Assembly (NCBI GenBank): GCA_025093985.1
Contig: JACAAK010000011.1
Coordinates: forward strand, 1,984,001-2,048,000
DNA from: Calvatia gigantea
Taxonomy: Eukaryota; Basidiomycota; Agaricomycetes; Agaricales; Lycoperdaceae
Length of the DNA: 64,000 nt
Reading direction: 5' to 3'
Every line of letters starts with the position of its first letter. Positions within the stretch are counted from its first letter, which is position 1. The position numbers and the translations under genes are program-made. Positions 49,399-61,895 of this stretch are shown here, piece after piece. A model generated the notes under the pieces. The model was not told the DNA's origin. It saw only the letters and a list, made by a program, of their open reading frames with translations, and did not search any database.

Positions 49399-49620
49399 CT
49401 AAACACGTTCCAGGAAAATAACTTGTGGGATGAGAAGCAGGGTCATCGTGATGTACGGCTTCTGGGTATGATATGAGGTGCCGAGGAGAAGCTTACGACC
49501 CCTGTCTAAATAATGAAAAGACAATCTAGCCTTTGGCCGCCCATGTGCTGATGAGGTGGGCTCAATCAGTATTGTGGGCTCTCGTCGAAAGTTCTGCAAC
49601 ACCTCACTTAGCCGTTTCAT
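49399..49620 (-). pseudogene. NACHT-associated fragment, third site
   Basis: Reads ARLSFHYLDRGRKLLLGTSY and THDDPASHPTSYFPGT-like pieces in shifted frames, related at DNA level to 42060-42250 and 44520-44720 (shared CAGGA(G)AA(T/C)AACTTGTGG(A/G)ATGAG and CTCCTAC(C/T)TCCGGAGCTATC). Too short and shifted to code. It marks the left end of a larger segment, including the AKR upstream region, shared with 44.5-45.0 kb. Confidence 0.45.
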
Positions 49621-49815
49621 GTCGAAGTCAGACTCCTACCTCCGGAGCTATCAGGACACTTTGACGTGAGTAAACATTAATCGATTAATCGCTTTCGAAG
49701 CACGACCACCCTGGTGCGCCGAACAGATGACGCGGCTCTTGGCAGCCTAAAGCGGTTTCGATGTCCCCGTAGACAAGATTCCAAGAAAGATAGGTAATAG
49801 CATTGTGGGTGCGCG

Positions 49816-49826
49816 TATATATATAA
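49816..49826 (+). promoter_or_regulatory. TATA box of AKR copy 2
   Basis: TATATATATAAG, about 59 bases before the ATG at 49885; conserved in sequence and position with AKR copy 1. Confidence 0.55.
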
Positions 49827-49884
49827 GAGCACAACCCACCAGCACATTCCCTCGTTCCCAGCAGAACTACTTACTCGCTACACA

Positions 49885-51539
<1,655 letters not shown>

Positions 51540-52566
51540 ATTGAAGTAGGCTTTTGCGTAGTCGAGAAACAGTTGGAGTGATATAAGGTTGAAACACTCC
51601 CTGTGCTAATGCGTATCCATTACTTGCCCGTACTAAACGTAAAAAAGTGTATGCTTCAGTTGTGAGGATTTATCTCTGCCACCTTTCTACCACACTCAGT
51701 TTGATACCTCAGTTTAATACAAGTTGAGTGCTGCTGCGGGTTTAATTTCCAAAGGTGCGATTGCGCACGTACTCAGATCACACAAAAAAATTATGGGATA
51801 AATGTTTTCATTGGTATTAGCAAAAACTCCTACAGCGGAGAAATGGACTACACGAATAAGACTACTTGTCATCAGCAAAATCTAGGGGAGAAGTTATACT
51901 ACAAACACACAGAAAGAGCGTGGTATATAATATACGGAGCAAGCGAGCGTTGTTGTAAATCATGACAACCAAGAACGTGAAGATAATCGAGTAAAAAACT
52001 GAATGGTGGTAAATAAAGAGGAGCAACACAAAACCAAAACCAAAAAAAACCATAAAACACTAGAACAAAAAAAAAAAACAAACAAGGGCCCCGAAAAGCC
52101 GGACTCGCCGACTTCCCGAACGTGCACAACCAACAAAATCATACACCACCCCTCAAAAACATCTCCACAGGTATCGGCTTCCTCCTCAACCCCACCCCAC
52201 TCACAGATGCACTACTCCAATGACTATGAGCACTCACAGACGACGAAGCCTCACTTCCACAATCGCTCACACCGCCTGCACTACTCTGCGATGGGCTCCT
52301 CCTAATACCGTACCCGTGACCATGTTGTCGGTTCAGGCTCGGGCTCAGACGGGGAGGAGAGGGGGTAGATGGAAGATCATGCGAAGCGACGAGGAGAGAC
52401 CTGAAGGAGTCGTCCTATGAGGACTGGTAGGAGAGTAGAGGTATGAATCATGCGAGCGTCTAGGCGAGAAATCGCTGTTGTTGTTGTTGTACCCGATTAC
52501 GAAGGATATCGCCCGCCTTAGCTCTCACGTTTACTCCTCCTCTTCGCATCCTTCTCCTTTTCTTTC
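51540..52566. other. AT-rich, gene-free stretch
   Basis: Contains an A-rich run (51900-52085, with AAAAAAAAAAAAC) and a GTTGTTGTTGTTG triplet run near 52473-52487. It is downstream of both flanking genes, which converge here. No gene recognised. Confidence 0.4.
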
Positions 52567-54362
52567 TTAGTCCTTCCCTTTGACTTTGACAGGTACAGGA
52601 GATACTGGCCTCGGCGCAGGTGCGGGAGATGGGGGAGTAGGGATAGAACTGTTGTTGCGTTTATGCTGTCCTTGGAAATACATCTTCAATTTCGAGGCAC
52701 CAGGGAACTTGGAGGAAGAAGCCGCTGAGGAGGAAGAGGCATGTTCCTCGCGAACCTGAGGAGAGAGTGGATGAAGACCATTTGGACTTGAGCCCGTACC
52801 TCCGTTCGTCAAAGTCCTCGTTCTCGGCAGAGAGCTCGTGACTTGGAGTAAGCGGAGACGGGGGGAATGAGAATGCCGAGATTGTTGAAGCGGGTGAACG
52901 TGAAGGACGAGGGGGTGTAACGGGCGTAGCAGTCGGTGGAGGTGGCACGGGGACAGTAAGTGGAGAAGGGCGGAGGCGAGGTATAAACAATAGCGGGCGT
53001 AACAACCTCAACGCCCGACTCAACATCCTCCTCTTCTTCATCAGCCTCCTCAAGGATAAACCCAACACCCAAACCCTTCCTGCCCAAACCGATTTTTGTG
53101 CTTCGACACCCGCGTTCTCTTTCATCCGTAACTCCTCTAATCCATGTGCAATATCCGCCTCAAGGTCAATAGGAGAACCAGGAAGCGAAAGTGGCAACAT
53201 CATAGGACAGTCCACTTGCACTTCAAAGCCTGCCGGGAACTCAAAGACCTCCTCGGCACCACCGTTTTCTTCTTCCAATCCCTGGCGAATACCCGTGCAT
53301 GCAGAATCCTGCGAGTACATACTAAGTGGACTAGGCCCAGGTTCGAATACGTCGTCGGTGTATAAGGAGAGGGAGAAAAGCGGAACAAGCGTCATCTGGG
53401 ATGCTCATGCGCGGGGGTGGACGGCGGGGAGCAGTGATGGAGAGTGTCTTAGTACATTTGGGTGAGAGGAATTGAGTAGTGATAGGTGGAACCGAGGGAA
53501 GGAACGTTTGAATGCGGAATGCCTAAGCCCACTGCATCGTCTTTGCCTTCGCTCGAAGGTGAATGAGGGAGAGATAGGAGAGTCGAATGCGGGGGCGATT
53601 GAGATTGAATCTCTGTGTGCGGCGGGAAACGATATTATTGGTGGGAGGGCAGAAGTTGAGGGTGAGAACCTTTGAAAATTCGCGGGTGTACCATTCGGAA
53701 TCTGAGTCCTCTGAATCGGACTCTTCGGAGTGGTCGATGATAGGTAGAGTTGAAGGTCTGTGCAGTTTGTTGATGACGAGAGGTTTAACAGCAGCAGCTC
53801 GTTTGAGGTTGGAAGCGGGCGAGGGCAGAGGGAGCTCAGTCGTCCTGACGCCGAAGGCGTCAAGGGCAAGCCTACACTTTGAGAATCCGGACTAGAAGGC
53901 GGGGATGAGGATGTCGAAGACGAAGCCGGTGAATTACATGGCGGCCTTGAAAACGGCAAAGATGTTGGCAGTGGTGGCTAGTGGGAAGTTGAAAGCGACA
54001 TCTGTGAACACCACAACCTCTTCAGGAATATCATCTAGAGTGGTGCGTAGCGCTGTTGGGGCAGCGCTTAGTGCATGCCGACGCTGTGCTCTTGTTGTGG
54101 CCATAGAGATAGGGAGCGGAAGAGATTCTTCTTCAGGAATAATATCGAGGGGGTTGCCTGTTGAAGAGCTCTGTATTTTAGCTTGGACCAGCCTTGTTCC
54201 ATTTTTGCGAGTCCGATTAAACCTCGCCTGACGGCGGAGAAGCGCATCTTTCGAGAAAACTACGAGAACGAAGGGCAAAAAAAAATACATCAGCATCCAT
54301 TTTGAGAACAAGGCGCAAAACCCGGGAGTGAGGCACTTACAAGTTGGGAGGGAGGAACTCAT
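52567..54362 (-). pseudogene. Ser/Pro-rich basidiomycete protein of unknown function, several frameshifts
   Basis: A disordered protein I cannot name. Pieces read in order from the 5' side: RRQARFNRTRKNGTRLVQAK and DDIPEEVVVFTDVAF; HSEESDSEDSDSEWYTREFSK; an acidic/hydrophobic core FEVQVDCPMMLPLSLPGSP with IDLEADIAHGLEELRMKEN; GLGVGFILEEADEEEED; PPRPSRSPASTISAFSFPPS; GLKSKWSSSTLSS; VREEHASSSSAASSSKFPGA, and a Ser/Pro tail ending VKVKGKD at 52567. The pieces are in different frames: the shifts near 52757 (CTCAGG), about 52965, about 53095 (AAAAA run) and about 53850 each need one or two bases. Composition is coherent across them, so it is one gene with multiple indels, or with very poor assembly. 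Start position is uncertain. Confidence 0.5.
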
Positions 54363-54963
54363 AAGAAATCGTTGTTTGATGGGCAGTTGCCCGTATGTTC
54401 AGTGGTTGTCGTGAAGGCTGAAGGTGGTGAAGGTGAATAAGACGGGGAGACGAGTGCTCCTGGCATTGTGGTATATAACAACCCAAGGCCGCCATTGTCT
54501 TCACCGGACAAAAGCCCTGACTGGCATTCATTCCGGTGCTTTCCCTTTTTGGACATCAATCACACAACAACAAGCCATTGTACTCTTCGACCCTGAAACA
54601 ATTGTCCTCTGGTTGCCAGTTTACTTACTTAGCTTCACGTCATGATCATGGTTTGAACCAAAAAGAAGCATGTTGACAGCATTATTGGCGTTGTTGCGAG
54701 ACCGTCTCATTTCCATGTACAACGACAACCTTCCTGATAATTCTGCCTAGAAGCATCCTGATAGCGTCACCACGTGGCTAACCATCCTGCTGAAGTTTGC
54801 ACCTATTTTCGACACCGGTTCGGTATACCGTCCACTACCAAGCTAGGGTGATGCGTGTCCGGCCAAACACTCGCTGAGCATCGAAATATTATGCCGAAGT
54901 CTGACTTCGGTCCAACTGAGACACTCCGTCACCTTGGAGCCCTTGCGCTCCTTCAGTGGAGAG
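54363..54963. other. Divergent intergenic region
   Basis: Separates the Ser/Pro-rich gene (minus) from the HNH-domain gene (plus). No TATA box or repeat could be supported. Confidence 0.35.
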
Positions 54964-56218
54964 ATGTGCGACCGAACCGCGACAGACAAAGAACTCACCG
55001 CTACATCCAAGATGCCCATCCCCCTCCCGACTCCTAATCCGTACGATGCCACAGCCCAGCCCAGAATACGATCCGCATACGATCGGTGTCTCGACCTCGA
55101 GTCCCGACACGACCAAGTACAGAAACAAGGAAAACTCGACGTCTTGATGTGTGCACGAATGCTCGGATACCTGATTCTTGAGGCCCCGACAGAGCAAGCC
55201 CGGAAGAACTTTGCTTTAGAAGTTTTGCGTCACGCTCGACAAGACGATGCTGGTTTACAAACACTCGCTGAGACCTATAAGGACCACTTTTGTCGAATTT
55301 GTGAGTTTGATACCGAAAAAAAAAAAACGTGCTTCGTGGTCTATCTACATACTTAAATAATAGTCTATACTGACCGGGATCAAATTCCACCCCCTTCCCC
55401 TCCTTCCTTTGACGTCTGGGGTGAACAGGAGTTCATGACCCCGGATGAACAGGCCGAACTAAGCCACGCTTTAAAAGAACGCGTGGGTTATTACGATCCT
55501 ACACCATTTTCCGAATCACTGTGTGACTTCCGACCAATTTTTAGGCACTCGAGCGCGACCACTACTGTTGTGTGATTACAGGCAGACAGGACTGCACATC
55601 CGTCTTGAAAGGCCTCATTCCGGCACACCCTACTTTATCCGAATGCGAAGCGCACCCCGCTCGTATTTTTGATTTATCTCCCACCAAAGCTCTCGAGAGT
55701 GGCGACGTGGTTCAGTACTTTTCAAAACACATTTTCGTTGATGTGCCACTTATTTTTATTACTTTTTATTATTATTTTAGTCAGATTACATTGCGTCTGC
55801 CAAAGCGTTGTTGGATTTCTACGGTCAAACCGACATCATAGAAAAGTTTGTTCGAGGGAACATACACCGACTCGAGAACGTCCTTACTCTCTCAATCGAC
55901 GCGCATGTTTGGTTTGATTCCTTGATGGTTTGGCTGAACAGAGATCCAGACGTGAGTAATCCAATTCTTCTTTTAATTGGCCGAAAGGCTGATCTCTGTG
56001 TCGTTCTCCAGGATCCCCCCCACACCTACCGGCCGGGATCAATAAGATCAAACATATTAGTTGAGGGCAAGCCCCAGGTCATCTCGTTCGCCACCTCTGA
56101 TGCCGCAAGGTTGCCACCACCTGATCCTCGTTATCTCGCCCTTCACGCAGCCTGTGCACGGGTTGCTGATATGTCAGGAGTCGGAGATTACATACTTAAA
56201 TTGACCCAAAGGCCTTAG
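54964..56218 (+). CDS. HNH-type nuclease-domain protein (fungal HNH_2-like)
   Basis: Fungal protein with a C-terminal HNH nuclease-like domain. Starts MCDRTATDKELTATSKMPIP (a later ATG at 55012 is possible). A helical N-terminal part (AYDRCLDLE, QGKLDVLMCARMLGYLIL, ALEVLRHARQDD) precedes, after an intron, EQEFMTPDEQAELSHALKER and the core ALERDHYCCVITGRQD, CEAHPARIFDLSP, KHIFSDYIASAKALLDFYG and LENVLTLSIDAHVWFDSLMVWL, as in the basidiomycete HNH_2 group (Asp-Asn-Leu-type block with His and Phe-Asp). At least four introns, with donors at GTGAGTTTG, GTGGGTTAT, GTTGATGTG and GTGAGTAAT; acceptor frames fit. End LKLTQRP at 56218. Cellular role is unknown; this family is expanded in mushrooms. The intact-looking gene abuts a retrotransposon. 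Confidence 0.7.
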
Positions 56219-56545
56219 AGAACACTGATTCTTAGTTTCTTTCTTGCTTGATGCGGCAGTGTATGTTATGACTTCTTATTCTAGCATTATCCTTTTACAG
56301 ACTTTTTCCTTTCTTGTCCAACGTTTATTTAACCATCCTTGTATGTACTTTAGTTTACCCTTCTCTCTTTGCCTCTTTAGTACTCTGTATTCGCCATCAT
56401 TCCCCTCCCTACCCGATATGGTGTTTGTAGTTCCCTCGCTATGCGCTTCTCTCCCTATATGGTGGATGTTCAACACATCCACATATCCTTTGTCCATTAT
56501 CTTTCTTCCGGCTTATCTAGTATAAGTAGTTAGTTAGATACTCAT
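56219..56545. other. 3' flank of the HNH gene
   Basis: T-rich sequence between the HNH stop and the LTR. No feature recognised; the last bases CTCAT (56541-56545) are a candidate target-site duplication for the gypsy element. Confidence 0.35.
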
Positions 56546-57015
56546 TGTAGTAGATAGTTTGAACTGGCTACCAGCCTCTTATCTTCCACAATCTTCTTGC
56601 CTGAACTAAGGCCTTGTCTAACAAGTGACTCGCCTTACTTCTTGACCGACTATATATAGAGACAAGTCCCTGAGTGGATCCCCTCTATATATAGATCTCC
56701 GCGTTAACTCTATTGGGAGTAAGTCTGTATAGACGCCCTTTAGGGAAGACAACCTACAAGGTAAGTGTGCACGTAACATTAGTTCAAACTCCAATCTACA
56801 GTACTAGTTACTGCTACGTAACTAGGGATACCTCTACGGTTACCTAGAACGTTGTGCCTGATTGTGGGCTAGGTTGTTCCCATAAGCCTATTGGGGCTTC
56901 GACTCATTAGTCTATTGAGACTAGCCTATTGTGGCACTGCCTATTGAGGCCCGGTTGTTCATAGCCCTATTGTGGGCTTGATTCAAACCTATTGTGGTTT
57001 TTATTTTACTTTACA
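56546..57015 (+). repeat. Candidate 5' LTR of the gypsy element
   Basis: Starts TGTAGTAGAT and ends TTTACTTTACA (TGTA/TACA ends). It contains a duplicated CTATATATAG motif (56650-56659 and 56685-56694) that could serve as TATA region, and six CTATTG motifs between 56887 and 56993. The 3' LTR is not available for comparison, so the borders are provisional. Confidence 0.45.
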
Positions 57016-57182
57016 GATATCGGATGGCATTGCAGATTGCTGCAATCAACGGACGATAGCTATCTCTTGGTATTGCATATTGTTGCAATCAACAAGTTAT
57101 TAGCACCCTAATACCAAGGAGAGTCACGTACTACAGACGTGTGTGATTCGCCTGGAAAGAGTAGTTCAAGACGCCTCCCTGA
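57016..57182 (+). other. Leader with two similar short hairpins
   Basis: ATTGCAGATTGCTGCAAT (57029-57046) and ATTGCATATTGTTGCAAT (57072-57089), each an inverted repeat followed by CAAC, 43 bases apart. Possible priming or packaging structure of the element RNA. Confidence 0.5.
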
Positions 57183-59180
57183 GACAAAGGAAAAGGGAAG
57201 GATCAACCCCCACCCGAAAGACAAAGAAGATATTATATACCAACAACTGGAGACACCCCAGCTCCGCCACAAACCCCTATAAGACCCAGAGATCAACCTC
57301 CTCATCAAGAACCACAAAGAACACATCCCGCAAGAACATACGCACCCCCGGTTACTCGATCTCAAGCAAGACAAGTAACCTTTCAAGAAGCAGTAACAGT
57401 CGCACCCCCACCTCTCACCGAATCCAGTTTATCCGATATCGAAGATACTCTTACCCCATCACCCCTCTCAGAAGCGTCTCACCTCGGAGAGCTTGGGTCA
57501 AATCAGACACCACCTGACACTCCACGTACAAATCAGTACGGTTTCCTACCTGAACCCGAACTAGAAGATACACCACCCGATTCTCCTAACGAAACACCCG
57601 CTCACTTTCCCTCGCCCCCGTTCATCTTTATCCCGAGAGAAGGCCATATCCTCAGAGACCCAGGACCACGAATTCCCTCAGGAACCTTCTTTAATCCAGA
57701 AACCCAAGTATCATATAACTCCAACGACCAATTACCACCACACGAGGGGAATACCTTTGATACTATCCCTGGGCCCAGCTCAAATTATTACAATAAAGAC
57801 GAAGAACCAGTAATCTATTCACCAGATACACTCGTCTACCCATTACCTGGAGAAATCTTCAACACCCTCCTACAAAGATCTCCACAACCCGTACCACCCC
57901 TACTCCCATTGCCAATGGCTGCAGTACAACCCGCCCCACCTCCAGCAGCACCCAATGCCCCTGGGCATCAATATGTACCAATTCCCATGATTGCGGCCAA
58001 CCCGAATTATCAATGGGAAATCGGTCGACTTCCCGAATTATTCAGAGGAGACCCAAAAGACTTCAACGTCTGGTGGGTTTCAGTAAAGAACTACATCGGA
58101 TTAAACCCAACCGCATACCCCGATGAAAATGTTCGAATTCGATTAGTACTCTCTATGATACCACCCGGAGGAGCATCCGGAAACTTCACAGCTCAATATT
58201 GGTTCGAAAGAACCCACGAAGAAGATGGAACTCCAGCAGCAAATGGCTGGAGAAACGACACATGGAGAAACTTCGAAGAAAGGATCAGAGAATACTTCAT
58301 CCCTGCCGACGAAGAAATGAACATCCTTGATCAATGGAAGGAATTATGTCAAGGACCACGAAAAGCAGCGGAATTCAACACTCAATTCCAACGCCTAGCC
58401 ACTGAAGCTGGCATTATACGAGACAAAGAACTTATCGATCAATACAAGAAAGGACTTAATTGGAAACTTGCGAAAGCAATTTATGTCCGAGAAGCAGGAG
58501 AACCGAGAACCATTGCAGAATGGTACGCTGAAGCCATTCGACGAGACAACGTCGAAAAGCGAGCCTCAGCCATGTTCGGAGAAAGCAAGAAAGAAAGAAG
58601 TAGATTCATTCCTCAACGAAGGAATGGATGGAATTACGCAAAACCATTACCGCCCCAAAGACAATCAACTCGAGACCCTTGGGCAATGGACGTCGATAAC
58701 CTCGACTATGATAGCAGCGATTCTTCAGAAGAAGACGACACTCCTTACTTGCAAGAATACTACACCGAAGAACCAGAATCATCTCCAGACTCACAAATTC
58801 AATTAAACGCGATCTTCATACCTACGCAATACAACCGATACAGAAGCCATTTATGCATCGGATGTGGATCGGACAAACACTTTATCAAAGACTGTCCCAA
58901 CCCGGACAAAAATCTTTCAAAGAGTTACCAATCTAAGAAGAAATTCATGAACCAGCCACGAAGGCAATTCAATCGTGGACCTTCTCAACCTCCACTGCGA
59001 AATTATCCCCCTAGGCCTATACAACCCTCAAGGCCTCCAACCAAACCTTCGTATTCCCCAAAGAAAATTTCTGCTCTCGAAATCCAAGCAATGATAGAAG
59101 AACTGCCCCACGAAGAACAAGCTTCGTTTCGAAACTCATATATCACGGAACAAGCCATAAAACCTCTATCGGATTTTTAG
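57183..59180 (+). CDS. gag: Retrotransposon gag protein
   Basis: One frame is open from 57183 to TAG at 59178-59180. The first about 240 codons are Pro/Glu-rich and acidic (ERQRRYYIPTTGDTPAPPQT, SDIEDTLTPSPLSEASHLGE) and lack an ATG until 57915 (MAAVQPAPPPAAPNAPGHQ), so the true start is unclear. Then the retrotransposon gag domain: WEIGRLPELFRGDPKDFNVW, WFERTHEED, FEERIREYFIPADEEMNILDQW, LCQGPRKAAEFNTQFQRLA, YKKGLNWKLAKAIY. A zinc knuckle CIGCGSDKHFIKDC (CX2CX4HX4C) at about 58855-58896 would bind RNA. The end PLSDF-TAG overlaps the pol frame in -1. No disruption in this part. Confidence 0.8.
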   Translation, partial: DKGKGKDQPPPERQRRYYIPTTGDTPAPPQTPIRPRDQPPHQEPQRTHPARTYAPPVTRSQARQVTFQEAVTVAPPPLTESSLSDIEDTLTPSPLSEASHLGELGSNQTPPDTPRTNQYGFLPEPELEDTPPDSPNETPAHFPSPPFIFIPREGHILRDPGPRIPSGTFFNPETQVSYNSNDQLPPHEGNTFDTIPGPSSNYYNKDEEPVIYSPDTLVYPLPGEIFNTLLQRSPQPVPPLLPLPMAAVQPAPPPAAPNAPGHQYVPIPMIAANPNYQWEIGRLPELFRGDPKDFNVWWVSVKNYIGLNPTAYPDENVRIRLVLSMIPPGGASGNFTAQYWFERTHEEDGTPAANGWRNDTWRNFEERIREYFIPADEEMNILDQWKELCQGPRKAAEFNTQFQRLATEAGIIRDKELIDQYKKGLNWKLAKAIYVREAGEPRTIAEWYAEAIRRDNVEKRASAMFGESKKERSRFIPQRRNGWNYAKPLPPQRQSTRDPWAMDVDNLDYDSSDSSEEDDTPYLQEYYTEEPESSPDSQIQLNAIFIPTQYNRYRSHLCIGCGSDKHFIKDCPNPDKNLSKSYQSKKKFMNQPRRQFNRGPSQPPLRNYPPRPIQPSRPPTKPSYSPKKISALEIQAMIEELPHEEQASFRNSYITEQAIKPLSDF

Positions 59181-61464
59181 GTACTACTCCTGAAGCAAGA
59201 ATCCCAACTTCAGGAGTCTCAACTGCCATAAACCAGATTCGACTTCCTACCTCTGAAAACAAGGCATCGATCTACCTTCCAATACGACTAAAGCAGAAAT
59301 CACTTCCTAAAACTATACCCCTCACCGCCTTGATTGACTCAGGAGCTCAAGGAAATTTCATCTCCGAAAAATTCGCACAAACACACCAACTCAAACGAAA
59401 CGTAGTCGATCAACCGATCAAAGTTTCTAACGTTGACGGATCACCCAATCAACAAGGATCCATCAATGAATTCATCAGTCTAAACGCCGTTATAGACGGA
59501 AGAGAATGCGATATCAAAGCCTACGTCACCGGCTTAGGATCAAAAGACCTTATATTAGGTTACCCCTGGTTGGAAGCGCACAACCCGGATATAAACTGGT
59601 CGAAGAAAACCTTCAAGTGGAGGAATCAAAACCAAGTACTACCGCTTATCGCAAAATCTACAAACGGCCCGATGACTATTAACGAAATAGTCCTCGACAC
59701 CATTGCACAAATGGATCAGGAAGACCAACAAAGCTTGGATCAAATTGCCCTGAAACTGTTCGAAGCAACTATAATGGAAGAAAATGACGACTTATCCATC
59801 GAAGAACTACAACTATATCTCGAAAACATCGACATGGACTATTTCTCCCTTGAAGATGAGTTAGGATTCAACCTAACTCCCCTCGAACTCGAAATTAACG
59901 CGAAAATTGCTACCTCTGTGCATTTAAGCAATAAATACACCCCGGTCAACACTGATAAACTTCCAAAGAAGTTTCACCATTTCAAACACTTGTTTGACCC
60001 AAAGAAAGCGGAACGATTCCCACCAGATCGACCATATAATCATAAAATCGATCTAAAGCCTTCGTTCGAACCACAATTGGGGAAAACCTACCCATTATCC
60101 CCCAAGGAAACTGAAGAATTACAAAACTTTCTTGACGACAATCTGAAGAAAGGATACATTCGAGAATCCGAATCACCCATGGCCTCATCCTTCTTTTTCG
60201 TTGGAAAGAAAGATGGTAAACTACGACCATGCCAAGACTACCGATACCTCAATTCGCATACAGTCAAAAACGCCTACCCTATTCCAATGATCACCATGAT
60301 CATGGACAAACTTAAAGGCGCGAAACTATTTACCAAAATGGACGTCCGATTAGGATATAACAACGTCCGTATTCGCAAAGGAGACCAATGGAAAGCGGCC
60401 TTCAAAACACCATTAGGACTTTACGAACCAAACGTAATGTTCTTTGGAATGTGCAATTCCCCCGCCACATTTCAGAAAATGATGGACACCATATTCGAGA
60501 AAATGCTTCGCAAAGGGAAAATCATTATCTATATGGACGACATCTTACTCTTCGCTGAAACCCAGGAAGAGCTAGACGCATTAACCCTGGAAGCTCTACA
60601 AATTCTAGAAGACAATGACCTCTTCCTGAAACTAGAAAAATGTGAATTCGACAAAACCCGACTCGAGTACCTCGGAATGATCATTACACCCAATCATATC
60701 GAAATGGACAACACAAAACTCAAAGGAATTAACGAATGGCCAGTTCCTAAAACAACTCGAGACATTCGCAAATTTATGGGATTCTGCAACTTCTATCGGA
60801 AATTCATACACCACTATTCCGACATCTCTCGACCACTAAACACCCTCTTATCGAAAATAAAGAAATTCGAATGGAATCCTACTGCACAGGACGCCTTCAC
60901 CAAATTAAAACTGGAATTTACCAAACGACCAGTATTACAGATGCCAGATCAAACAAAACCCTTCAGCATCGAGACTGACGCCTCAAAATATGCATCGGGA
61001 GCTATCCTTACCCAAAAGGACACAAACGGCAATAATCATCCTATCGCCTACCTCTCGAAATCTTTCTCACCTGCAGAAAGAAACTATGAAGTTCACGACA
61101 GAGAACTACTAGCAATAATTCGAGCACTAGAAGAATGGAGACACTACCTGGAAGGGTCCCCACATGAAACACTAATCCGAACGGACCACCAAAACCTGAC
61201 GTTCTGGAGGAAACCTCAGAATATTTCTCGAAGACAAGCCCGTTGGCTTCAATTCCTGTCATGATTTAACTTCAAAATCGAACATGTCGCTGGCACTAAA
61301 ATCCCAGCTGCCGACGCACTATCAAGAAGACCTGATCACGAAATAGATGATGACGACAATGAAAATGTCACAGTCCTAAAAGAAGACCTTTTCCTCAACC
61401 AAATAACAGTTCTTCCAAACGAACTATTCATCAACCTAATTGACCCTTCACTCCAGAAGGAGAT
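59174..61464 (+). pseudogene. pol: Retrotransposon pol (protease, reverse transcriptase, RNase H), truncated
   Basis: Read in the -1 frame from the gag stop (LGTTPEARIPTSG...). Aspartic protease ALIDSGAQGNFISEKF and DLILGYPWLEAHNPDINW; reverse transcriptase YPIPMITMIMDKLKGAKLF, TKMDVRLGYNNVRI, FFGMCNSPATFQ and the polymerase motif IIYMDDILLF; RNase H FSIETDASKYASGAIL and YEVHDRELLAIIRALEEWRH. After RWLQFLS a TGA (61262-61264) stands where relatives have CGA (Arg); FNFKIEHVAGTKIPAADALSRR then continues in the same frame up to the copia insertion at 61464. Integrase is not present. So it is dead twice: nonsense mutation and insertion. Confidence 0.85.
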
Positions 61465-61895
61465 TGTTAAGACGAGTACACCACGATAGCATAACGCTAG
61501 TGGCGGAGGGTAGTCGCACTCACTGGGTTTGTTGAGATATTGGTTGTAGACCGTTGCTAGAGGATATCCTAGAGGTATGATGGGCAGAAGAGTAGACTGA
61601 ATTGTCTAAGGAATGTACGCATACTACATAGGTCTTATATATCTAATGTCTCTGGTCTGTGCGCCGTTCTACCTAATACAGGTGAGGTCCACCTAATACA
61701 GGTGAGGTCTTATCTGCCAGTAGCATATACAGAGCATACTGCGTACAATGTTCTACTTTAATAGACCATGACCAGCAACCTAGAGTGCGGTCTAGTACAT
61801 TGTTCGTTATCTCTCTTCAAGAGTGAAGTACTTAAGAACCCGTTTCAGCTATAAATAGACTGAACCAATGTAGTGGTACGGGTCAAGATTCAACA
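61465..61895 (-). repeat. 3' LTR of the copia element (431 bp)
   Basis: In element sense it starts TGTTGAATC and ends GTCTTAACA (TGTT/AACA ends). Contains TATTTATAG as TATA-like element near 61850-61860 and two copies of an 18-bp unit CCTAATACAGGTGAGGTC/CACCTAATACAGGTGAGGTC in plus sense at about 61672-61710. Confidence 0.8.

Larger units (their letters stand above)
56546..61464 (+). mobile_element. Ty3/gypsy LTR retrotransposon, 5' part
   Basis: LTR, leader, gag with a zinc knuckle, and pol in the order protease, reverse transcriptase, RNase H, cut off at 61464 by a minus-strand copia element. The gene order and RT sequence (YMDD) are those of Metaviridae-like fungal retroelements. Integrase and the 3' LTR are not in the window; they are predicted on the other side of the copia insertion. 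Confidence 0.85.

Noticed and set aside
57143..57517. Lys/Ser-rich plus frame overlapping early gag
   Set aside because: Alternative frame of the Pro/Glu-rich gag region, which stays open much further.
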